Positions 43,148-52,350 of a DNA stretch of 64,000 nt are shown in pieces. The stretch spans positions 186,001-250,000 of the forward strand of contig JAIQDT010001651.1 in NCBI GenBank assembly GCA_021521415.1. The letters run 5' to 3'. How positions within the stretch are numbered: the first letter of the stretch is position 1; each line of letters begins with the position of its first letter. The translations under genes were made by a program, and so were the position numbers. Below the pieces are notes generated by a model. It worked only from the letters and a program-made list of their open reading frames with translations, was not told the DNA's origin and searched no databases. This DNA comes from Bidens hawaiensis. Taxonomy: Eukaryota; Streptophyta; Magnoliopsida; Asterales; Asteraceae.

Positions 43148-46100
43148 TGTAACGATTCCGACAAATTCAGGTATACCCTTGCCGGTATATACTATTTACG
43201 TGTTATTTAATACTGAATATATGAATTATAATGTGTATATACGAGTATGTATGATTCACGGTACGAATTATACTCGATTATACCGTTAATCGTATTGGAA
43301 GTACGGTTAACCGATTGACTGTTATTGAAACCCGAATGAATCGGAGATTACGTTATAGACGAACTATATGATGTTTAGTAATGTTTACGAAGCATTAAAG
43401 CTTCGGGATAAGTGAATTATAGCACGGAAAAAGAATTTCAATTTAATGGTACGTCGGTACGTTAAACGAAACCTTTAATACCAAACCAAGCAAGAGATGA
43501 TCAATCAAGCCGAAAAAGATGTGCAGTTATTAATAATATGATGTTTTAAGTCAATAAATGTCATGGTTTAAGTTTTTAAAGTTTTTAAATCGGTTTTATA
43601 TAAATTTTATTTTTAAGCCGAAAAACGACCGTTTAGGCCTCGTTTTAAGCGGAATTAAACGTTTAACCGAAAAACGAACTAAACCAGATTATCCACAACA
43701 TTATCCGAATTACACAATCCGAATGTGTGGCCAAGAATGAAGGTGTGGGCCCCACCCACACCCTTTAATGTACTGATCGGACCAAGGGGTTTCCCCCTTG
43801 GCTTCCATTTTCTTTTTCCTATCATCAAACTCTCAAAATTCTCTCAACATTCTTCAATCTTCATCCAACCTCTTGAGTTTTATCAAGGAAAATCACAAGG
43901 TAGTTACATAAATCTTGGTTTTTAATTCCATAATCTTGAGTGATATGCAAGAAAATGAGGTTTCAAGTGAAAAATGGGTGAAAACCCGAGATGAAACCGA
44001 TTCTTGCGTGATCAAGTGATGTATACAAGTTATACAAGGGATCTTGGTCCAAGAAATGAGTTAAAAGGGTCAAAAACGAATTTTTACGGTTAAAAATCTT
44101 TGTTTTGATGTCTTAACCGAAACTATGAAAGAAATGGCTTGATTGTGGGTGTAACTTGCTTGGTGTGGTGTTGTTGTGCTTGTAGGTGTTGTATCTAGTT
44201 GCTAGCAAAGGCTAGAAAGCGAGATCCTCGCGGTTTAAAGCTAGAAACACAAGGTAGTTCGGTTTTTCGTATGATTTATATGATTTGGACAGATTGTGAT
44301 AGACTTAGAGTTGGGTCATGAAATTTCACAGAGATGATCTACACATGAAAATATGAGATCTATAAAAATTTGGTAATTTTGGGACAAAGGATGAATATTT
44401 GGTGAATTTAATGCTCGGTTTTGGCTAAAAATGATGAAAAATAGTTAAACATCATGAAAATTCTGGAAAATTCCAGATACCCTTTTTATAACATATAGAA
44501 GTCACACACAAAATTTCAGATCCGTTGGAGAAGTCTAAGTAGGCTTTTCGGTAAAACAAGTTCAAGGGTTTTCTAGCTCGGTTTTGGTGAAAATGGCATA
44601 AAAAATGAGATTTTGGTTCTGGAAAAATTACAGGGAACTATGTGGATGATAGGGGTCATCCCAGAAAAATTTGGGATTTTTCTAAGGTCGTTTGGTATTT
44701 TCGATATATTTGGTGTTTAAATGACGTTTAAAAATAGATAAATAAATGTTAAATATAAAAATTAATTCTGGAAATATTTTTATAAAAATCCTTACTGTCA
44801 AAAAGTGATTTGTGCAAAATTTCAAGATCCGAGACTAAACGGATAATTATTTGTGCTAAAAAGAACATAAAAACAAACTTTTAACGCTTAAAACGCGTAA
44901 ACCGGCAAAGTTCGCCTAAGCGAGCTGACTGGTGTATTAAAACCTTAAAAATGAACTATTTTCATGAAACTAAGTTAATCAAGTAAAAATAAATCATTCG
45001 AAAATAATTCGGATGATTTGGGTATTTTTATCCGAAATAACAGTTTCCGGCACCCTAAAGACGGAAACGGGTCCCGCGGCCAAACGGGGCGTCTAAACCG
45101 AGCTCTAAATTTACGGCTTTAACTAAAATATCAGTCAAACACTATTTTCGGGTCGTGTGTGACCAAACTCATTTGTGAAACATAAAAACGGATAACCGTG
45201 CTAGGCACGCAAAACGGTGAAAACATAATAATAATAATTTTGACGGATAAACTCTAAGAGATATCACAATCTAAGTCCTGAGAAGTGTTTCGGGGTTAAC
45301 ATTGTCCCCGGATCGTGTACGGTACTGGGTTAACAGTGTCCCCAGACGTACCGGTTAACACGAATTTAAGTTATATTAATAGAAATTGTATAGTAACGAC
45401 TTAGGGATCGTATTACAGATCCGGACCGGTAGCCGTGCACAGTGTTACATATTTGCTCACGAAAAGGTGAGTTTCACGAGCCCCTTTTTACTGAACTGTT
45501 TTAAATATATTCCCGGGGCGGAAAGCATGTTTCTATCAAAATGTTTAAGTACATGCTGATCGCATGGAAATGAATGTATTTATATAATGTTTATTGTACG
45601 GGAATCGTACGGTAATGTATTAAGATGGTAATTGTCTGAGTTGTTAACATTGTAAGGCCCGTAACAGTGTTCTGGGTTAACAGTGTCCCCAGAGGTTATT
45701 AAATGGGTTTCTGGGTTAACAGTGTCCCCAGAGGGTATTAAATGTGTTTCTGGGTTAACAGTGTCCCCAGAGGTTATTAGATGTGTTACTGGGTTAACAG
45801 TGTCCCCAGAGGTTATTAAATGTGTTTCTGGGTTAACAGTGTCCCCAGAGGTTATTGGATGTGTCTCTGGGTTAACAGAGGTTTCACTTGTGGGCTCAGC
45901 ATAATTTCATCGCTAATATATGATTACTATAATGATTTGTCATGGTTTATTTAAATTAGTGAAACTCACCAACTATTCGTAGTTGACCCGTTTTCTTTAC
46001 ATGCTTTCTAGGTACTCCCAAACTGGAATAATTGATACGTGCTTGATGATGCGTGCTTTTGTGGAGGCTTAGTGATCTTTATTTTGTGTTGAATATGTTA

Positions 46101-46271
46101 ACGTATTATCGGTAAAACTTATGTGTTAACGCCTAGATGATAACGAAACTTGGAACAATGTATTGAGATGTAAATTAATGTAGTGGTGTTTTCTTTATAA
46201 GCAATGCTGTTGATATCAGATGCGTCTGTTACATCCCGTTTACGTTTCCGCTGCGGTTACGGGGTGTTACA
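43148..46271 (+). repeat. Ty3-B 5' LTR
   Basis: TATA box TATATAAAT at 43597-43605, about 450 bp in, so most of this 3.1-kb LTR is transcribed. Other marks: one copy of AAGTTCGCC near 44920, AGCCGTGCACA near 45430, donor-like AAAAG|GTGAGT (GT at 45477), 39-bp hairpin repeats 45670-45885, and AACTCACC...CGTAGTTGACC at 45963-45989. Confidence 0.92.
45670..45885 (+). repeat. 39-bp hairpin minisatellite in Ty3-B 5' LTR
   Basis: Five full units and one partial, each containing TCTGGG TTAACAGTGT C CCCAGA, a 6-bp stem hairpin, plus GGTTATTAAATGTGTT. Diverged single units also occur at about 45290 and 45330. The 3' LTR copy is at 54866-55075. ORFs across it are period artefacts. Confidence 0.92.
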
Positions 46272-46276
46272 GAACT

Positions 46277-46290
46277 TGGTATCAGAGCCA
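46277..46290 (+). other. Ty3-B primer-binding site (initiator tRNA-Met)
   Basis: TGGTATCAGAGCCA, five bases inside the LTR end; full match to the initiator-Met site. The stretch to 46637 is noncoding leader. Confidence 0.92.
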
Positions 46291-46637
46291 TTGGTTATAA
46301 AGAATTAGGATGTCTTTAAAAAGATACTTAAAATATAACCAGTAGCTCAAGTATTATAGGATCTGAATATCAACTAATAATTTATAGTGACGAGATCTGG
46401 ATGAACTTGGATGGACAAGTGAGTTATTATGGTCCGGAACATAATAACAGACTTGTCTGCACGAGGGAATTCAGGGGAAGTCACGGGGGACTTTAATAGG
46501 TAAAATTGGCAACATATGTGTAAATATATGATAATATTGTTATGTGGTAAAGTTGTATAAGTAAGTGTATATTAATTTGATTATGGTTTACACTATGGAA
46601 AGAACTATATGTTTGATTAAATTGTGTGCAGGTAAGA

Positions 46638-47237
46638 ATGTCGAGAACTCATAGTTTATCGGTGGAGGAGGACCCGGAGGAAGTCAGCTCCGGGAACTCT
46701 GGGAGTCTACGCATATCATCCAGCTCTGAGCCTAGCGAGGCTAGTCGTAGGAGCTCTAGCCAGTCCTCCCCAGTCATGATTGTCAGATCCCCCACCCCAC
46801 CCGCACCACAGGCCACCCCTATCCCTCCCGGATTCGGACCCCGACTCACGGCGCGGATCAGTGTCCCGCATGTCCCACCTACCTCTCCCCCACCCAGACC
46901 TGCTACCCGCAGGGGCGAGCCCTCCCGCTCCCAGCCCGAACCTGTGACTCCACCTGTGTGGGGTCTCCCTAGGCAGGAAAGGGACGCGGCGGCATGGCTA
47001 CGAGTGCTCACCGAGCAGGTGAATGAGCACTCCGCCGCCTTGAGAGTGGGAGTGCAGAAGCGGATGTATCTGGGGGACTGCATACTGGACCACCAGTATG
47101 CGATTGCGCAGCTAAGGAGGGAGTGCTCATATTCCCAATTGATGATTGATCGGTTAGAGGCGCGGGTCCGGGGTGTGTTGGCAGTGATGGTGGTGTTGGT
47201 GGCAGTGATGGCGTGGTGGGTATACCACCGTGTTTAG
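46638..47237 (+). CDS. Extra 5' ORF of Ty3-B, predicted tail-anchored protein
   Basis: 199 uninterrupted codons between the primer-binding site and gag; start chosen at MSRTHS because the upstream in-frame codon lies before the acceptor-like site. Residues 1-45 are acidic and Ser-rich; 46-110 are Pro-rich with RSPTPPAPQ and TSPPPRPATRRGEPSR; 115-175 look helical (ERDAAAWLRVLTEQVNEHSA, QLRRECSYSQLMIDRLEAR); the last 20 residues contain GVLAVMVVLVAVMAWWVY, a single hydrophobic segment followed by HRV, so a tail anchor is predicted. The region is GC-rich in an AT-rich element. No family is recognised. It differs from env-like ORFs, which lie 3' of pol. It has stayed open although pol in the same copy is broken. 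Confidence 0.6.
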   Translation: MSRTHSLSVEEDPEEVSSGNSGSLRISSSSEPSEASRRSSSQSSPVMIVRSPTPPAPQATPIPPGFGPRLTARISVPHVPPTSPPPRPATRRGEPSRSQPEPVTPPVWGLPRQERDAAAWLRVLTEQVNEHSAALRVGVQKRMYLGDCILDHQYAIAQLRRECSYSQLMIDRLEARVRGVLAVMVVLVAVMAWWVYHRV

Positions 47238-47606
47238 TGATGTTAGGATGGTAGAAGTCATGGACCGCTTTTTGATACTCTGTGTAAGCAGTTAGTGGTG
47301 ATGCTAACATAGAGTGAATCTTGGGTAGTTATAATACAACCACTGGCCCTTAGGGGGTCTCTTTTGGGGTATATCATTATAGATACTTTTGGGTATCAAT
47401 CAAGCACTGACCCATTGTGGGTTATGTCGAGATGATGCCGACATAGGCCCTATGTATGAAAACTTAACCTATGTAACGATGACAGGAAAGTATGTGAACT
47501 GACGTTGATGTAATATGTACTGATGTTTATTAATGAATGGAATGTGGGTTGTGTGTTATGATTGGAACTTGTATTAATTATATGTATTTTCTTAATGTTG
47601 TGTAGA
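47238..47606 (+). other. Spacer between extra ORF and gag
   Basis: 369 bp, no gene. It contains ACCACTGGCCCTTAGGGGGTC-like and GACCCATTGTGGGTTATGTC short palindromic stretches and ends in the acceptor-like TGTTGTGTAG before gag. Confidence 0.5.
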
Positions 47607-48524
47607 ATGGCACCAAAACGATCAGCTCAAATGTCAGAAGTAGATGTGAGCCGTTTGATTGCTCAACAGCTAGAGGCGGCGATACCGGATATAGTATCGC
47701 GCATCGCCGCCAGTATTAACAATTCGACCAATCCAACCCCTCAGAGCAATCAAACGACCACCAATAATGACGGGGAACAAAATGTTAATCCTCCACAGAA
47801 CGATAACACGATTCCGAGTAATGACGCACCGCCTAGGGTGGTCGTTACGGACAGTAATGGCCCTATACCAACTGGAGAAACGAACCGCACTGGACCGATT
47901 CCTGCATCCAGGGGTTGTTCAATCAAAGACTTTATGTTGTGCAAGCCCCTAGAGTTTAGCGGGTCTGAAGGACCAAATGGGTTGGTTAAGTGGATCGAGA
48001 AAATAGAATCAGTTGTGAACATCAGCGACTGCCCCGAGGATTGTGTTGTTAAGTACGCCACCTGCACATTCACGGACCATGCCTTGACGTGGTGGAACAC
48101 CATAGTGCAGACTCGCGGTCAGGCGGCGACAAACCGCATGACCTGGACAGAGCTCAAGGCTCTTGTACTGGAACATTTCTGCCCGAAAAACGAATTGCAG
48201 AAATTAGAAAATGAATTATGGAACCTGGAGATGCAGGGGGCAGACCACTTGGGTTACACGAACCGGTTTAATGAGTTATCGCGATTGGTTCCATGGCTGG
48301 TCACCCCAGAGTCGAAGAGGGTTGAGCGTTATATTTGGGGACTAACTCCAGTTGTAAGGAGTATAGTCAATTCTGGGGGACACCAGACGTATGAGGGGGC
48401 GGTGACGCAAGCTGGTATCGTCACGTATGATTTCGTAAGGAGCGGGTCACTGAAGGTGGCAGGAGAATCCGCTGGGGGAAAGCGGGGTACACATGACCAT
48501 AGGATCCAGGAAAAGCAGCAATAA
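47607..48524 (+). pseudogene. Ty3-B Gag, capsid part
   Basis: Starts MAPKRSAQMSEVDV at 47607, just after the acceptor-like TGTAG. The Asn/Thr/Gln-rich N-terminus precedes a retrotransposon Gag capsid domain (VKWIEKIESVVNISDCPED, TWWNTIVQTRGQ, HFCPKNELQKLENELWNLEM, WLVTPESKRVERYIWGL). The frame ends at TAA 48522-48524. The zinc knuckles continue in another frame from about 48527, so one base has been lost nearby. This is a mutation rather than a gag-pol frameshift site because it falls inside Gag. Confidence 0.85.
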
Positions 48525-48526
48525 AA

Positions 48527-49534
48527 CGTTCTAGGCCCACTTCCCAGAACTACGCCATGACTAGTTCAGGCGGAAGGCAGGAACCGCAGACAAGGACGTT
48601 TCCCATGTGTGGGAAATGCGGTTACCAACATGGTGGCGAGTGCAGGGTGGTAGTGTGCCATCGGTGTGGCAGGGAAGGGCACTCCGCACCGAGATGTAGG
48701 ACAAACCTGAACAACCTGAACCGACAACCGCAACCTATCCGTGCGCAGCCATTTAGGACCCAACCAGCCCGACAACAAAACCAACAAGGAAACCAAACGG
48801 CGACCACCAGCCGTGCTTGCTATGAATGCGGCAGCACGGATCACTTCAAGAGGCACTGTCCGAAGCTGAACCAGGGAGGAAACGGGAGGCAAACCGCGGG
48901 TCAAGCGTCGTCGTCCAATCCGGCAAGAGGCCGAGCTTTCGTGATGGGGGCGAGCGAGGCACGCCAAGATCCCAGCGTAGTGACAGGTACCTTCCTCGTC
49001 TCTGATCATTACGCTTCTGTATTATTTGATACGGGCGCCGGTAGAAGTTTTGTCTCCGCTAAGTTCCTATCGATAGCAAACCTTCCAATTGGTGAAACCA
49101 TAGAACCTTATACCGTAGAAGTCGCTAACGGTAAAACTATGATAGTTAATCGAATAGTTCGGAATTGCCCTTTTATTCTGAACAATCAATCCCTTCCGAT
49201 TGACTTGTTACCGGTAGAATTGGGTAGTTTTGACGTGATAGTGGGAATGGATTGGTTAGCACGTAACAAAGTAGAAATAAACTGTGAAAAGAAAATCGTC
49301 AAGATCCGGGTGTCAGATGACGAAGAGGTATTAGTGCAAGGAGAAAAGTCAGGCACCATGATACCATTTATATCCCACCTCAAGGTGTTAAAATATATAC
49401 GCCAGGGATGCCTGGCGTATCTAGCAAGCTTGACGGCCACTGATTCTGAGGAGAAACGGGTGGATGATATCCCAGTGGTACGCGAATTTCCACAAGTTTT
49501 CCCAGAGGAACTTCCTGGATTACCGCCAACCTGA
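48527..49534 (+). pseudogene. Ty3-B Gag zinc knuckles and protease
   Basis: CGKCGYQHGGEC (short knuckle), CHRCGREGHSAPRC and CYECGSTDHFKRHC (canonical CCHC), then protease [20 protein letters not shown] with D-T-G and VIVGMDWLARN. It ends at TGA 49532-49534 where the family has Arg (CGA to TGA, a typical deaminated CpG) at the start of the RT segment. Confidence 0.85.
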
Positions 49535-50647
49535 CAGGTCGAATTCAGAATCGATCTATTACCTCAAGCTGGCCCTGTTGCTAAGGCACCCTACCGACTT
49601 GCACCATCAGAGATGCAAGAATTATCCAACCAGTTGCAAGAATTGTTGGATAAAGGATTTATACGTCCTAGTTATTCCCCGTGGGGTGCACCTGTACTAT
49701 TCGTGAAAAAGAAGGACGGGAGCCTTAGAATGTGAATTGATTACAGGGAATTGAACAAGTTAACAATCAAAAATAGGTACCCTCTTCCCCGAATTGATGA
49801 CCTGTTCGACCAATTACAAGGTGCGAGCTACTTCTCAAAAATTGATCTTAGATCGGGATACCATCAGGTTAGAATTCAAGAGGAGGATATCCCAAAAACC
49901 GCATTCCGGACTCGCTACGGCCATTACGAATTCTTAGTTATGCCTTTTGGGCTAACAAATGCGCCAGCAGTGTTCATGGATCTCATGAATCGAGTCTGTA
50001 AACCCTACCTCGACAAATTCGTCATCGTGTTTATTGACGATATTTTGATATACTCGAAGAGTAAAGAAGAGCACGAGCAACACTTAAGATTAATTTTAGA
50101 ACTTCTTAATCAGGAGAAGTTATATGCAAAATTCTCCAAGTGTAACTTCTGGTTACAAGAGGTGCAATTCCTCGGTCACGTTATAAACCATCAAGGAATA
50201 CACGTTGATCCGAGTAAGGTTGAAGCAATTAAGAATTGGCAAGCGCCTAAATCTCCAAAGGAAATCCACCAATTCTTAGGTTTAGCTGGGTATTATCGTC
50301 GATTTATAGAGAACTTTTCCAGCATCGCCCAACCTTTAACCCTCCTGACTCAAAAGGATCGAAAGTATGAATGGGGAGAAGAACAGGAGAAGGTGTTTCA
50401 AACGCTAAAACAAAGATTGTGCCGAGCGCCAATCTTAAGTCTCCCCGACGGAGACGATGGTTTTGTCGTGTATTGTGACGCATCCCGTAGAGGGTTAGGA
50501 TGCGTGTTGATGCAGAATAATAAGGTCATAGCCTATGCTTCCCGACAGTTAAAAGTACACGAGAAAAATTACACTACTCATGACTTAGAACTGGGAGCGG
50601 TTATCTTTGCACTTTTTAAATCTGGAGACATTATCTCTACGGTATAA
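49535..50647 (+). pseudogene. Ty3-B reverse transcriptase and start of RNase H
   Basis: Same frame as above. [42 protein letters not shown], then a TGA (49733-49735) where the family has Cys in MCIDYRELN; continues [32 protein letters not shown]. RNase H begins at [17 protein letters not shown] and [13 protein letters not shown] one-base deletion near 50615 shifts the frame and ends it at TAA 50645-50647. Confidence 0.87.
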
Positions 50648-51612
50648 AGTGCACCATCTTCACCGATCATAAAAGTTTGCAACACATATTCGATCAGAAA
50701 GAACTGAATATGAGGCAACGAAGATGGGTCGAGTTGTTAAGCGACTATGACTGTGACATCCGTTATCACCCCGGCAAGGCTAACGTCGTAGCCGATGCCT
50801 TGAGTAGGAAAGATCGAGTTAAACCATTGCGTGTGCGAGCGCTGGGGATGATAGTCCAGTCGAACCTTTCGGATTTGATTCGAGTCGCTCAACGTGAGGC
50901 GTTGAAAGAGGAACAAATGGAAAACGAGGGACTTTACGGCAATGAGAAGAATTTCGAACAGCGCGAGGACGAAATTCTCTATTTCAAAAATCGGGTTTGG
51001 ATCCCGACCCTCCATGACCTTCGTGAATTGATCATGGACGAAGCGCATAAATCGAAATATTCCATACATCCGGGATCGGATAAGATGTACAAGGATGTGA
51101 AGGAGTTCTACTGGTGGCCGGGTATGAAAAAGGATATAGCCATATACGTCGGCAAGTGTACGACGTGTGCGAGGGTTAAGGCGGAGCACCAGAAACCCTC
51201 GGGGATGTTACAACAACCGGAAATTCCCGAATGGAAATGGGAGCAAATCACGATGGATTTTGTGACACATCTCCCTAAGACGTCCCGTGGACACGATGCA
51301 ATTTGGGTAATCGTGGATCGATTAACCAAGTCGGCACATTTTATTCCGATTAGAAATAATTATAACACCGAGAGACTTGCGCAGATTTATATAAATGAAA
51401 TTGTGTCTCGTCATGGGATACCCATCTCAATCATCTCCGATCGAGATAGCCATTTCACCTCCAATCTTTGGCAAGCTGTACAAGAAGCGCTGGGAACGCG
51501 TATTGATCTAAGCACAGCTTACCACCCTCAGACCGACGGTCAGTCTGAGAGGACCATCCAAACACTGGAGGATTTGCTTCGTGCATGCGTACTGGATTTT
51601 AAGGGAAATTAG
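50648..51612 (+). pseudogene. Ty3-B end of RNase H and integrase
   Basis: [18 protein letters not shown] and [14 protein letters not shown] end RNase H. Integrase: HHCC finger ([22 protein letters not shown]), core Asp in MDFVTHLPK, Asp in SDRDSHFTS, Glu in [12 protein letters not shown]. All three catalytic residues are present. The frame ends at TAG 51610-51612, in a codon that is Trp in relatives. Confidence 0.87.
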
Positions 51613-52314
51613 GATCAACATCTCCCACTCGTTGAATTTTCCTATAATAACAGTTACCATAGCAGTATAAAGGCAGCACCTTACGAAGCATTGTATGGAC
51701 GGAAGTGCCGATCACCACTCTGTTGGACTGAAGTGGGCGACACACAGGTTATTAGATCGGACCTGGTCCAATAAACGACCAGCAAAATCCTTGAAATTCG
51801 GAACAATCTGAAGGCCGCGCGGGATCGGCAGAAGAGTTATGCCGATACCCGTCGAAAACCGTTATCATTTGAGAAAGGTGATAAAGTGTATTTGAAAGTA
51901 TCACCTTGGAAAGGAGTAGTCAGATTTGGAAAGGCGGGGAAGTTAGCCCCTAGATACATTGGACCATTCGACATTACTGCAAAAATCGGTCCTGTAGCAT
52001 ACCGATTAGAACTGCCTGATGAACTGAGTGCAGTTCACAATGTGTTTCACGTGTCGAACTTAAAAAGGTGTCTGTCGGATGAGACATCGGTGTTACCCTT
52101 AGAGGGTGTCCAAATAAGTGATAAGCTTAATTTCGTAGAGGAACCCATAGAAATAGTGGACGGGAAAATCAAGCAACTTAGACACAATAAGATCTCGTTG
52201 GTCAAAGTTAGATGGAACTCGCAACGAGGCCCAGAATATACATGGGAACGAAAGGACGAATTTCGGAAGAAATACCCCCACCTATTTCCTAAAAAGGAAG
52301 TTGTTGACGCGTAA
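51613..52314 (+). pseudogene. Ty3-B integrase C-terminus and chromodomain-like tail
   Basis: Same frame. [20 protein letters not shown] and [12 protein letters not shown], a TAA at 51772-51774, then DTRRKPLSFEKGDKVYLKVS, GKLAPRYIGPFDI and VFHVSNLKRCL (integrase C-terminal GPY/F module). The tail IEIVDGKIKQLRHNKISLVK with VRWNSQRGPEYTWE resembles the chromodomain of Tekay/Del elements, thought to steer integration to chromatin marks. Normal stop at 52312-52314. Confidence 0.83.
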
Positions 52315-52340
52315 AATTTCGAGGACGAAATTTTTGTAAC

Positions 52341-52350
52341 GGGGGGAGAA
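52341..52350 (+). other. Ty3-B polypurine tract
   Basis: GGGGGGAGAA immediately before the 3' LTR. Confidence 0.88.

Larger units (their letters stand above)
45477..47605 (+). other. Putative leader intron(s) of Ty3-B with two acceptors
   Basis: Donor-like AG|GTGAGT in the LTR. The first acceptor-like site, TTGTGTGCAG at 46631, is six bases before the extra ORF ATG and is immediately followed by GTAAGA, itself donor-like. The second acceptor-like site, TTAATGTTGTGTAG at 47605, is one base before the gag ATG. Use of the first would yield an extra-ORF mRNA; use of the second, a Gag mRNA. Both would remove the primer-binding site. Confidence 0.5.

Noticed and set aside
46649..47310. Minus-strand ORFs opposite the Ty3-B extra ORF
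   Set aside because: Open because the region is GC-rich; no start context, promoter or domain, and the plus frame fits the acceptor-like site.
48500..48560. Possible programmed frameshift at the end of the Ty3-B gag frame
   Set aside because: It falls inside Gag before the zinc knuckles and no slippery heptamer precedes the stop in the right phase; relatives are continuous there.
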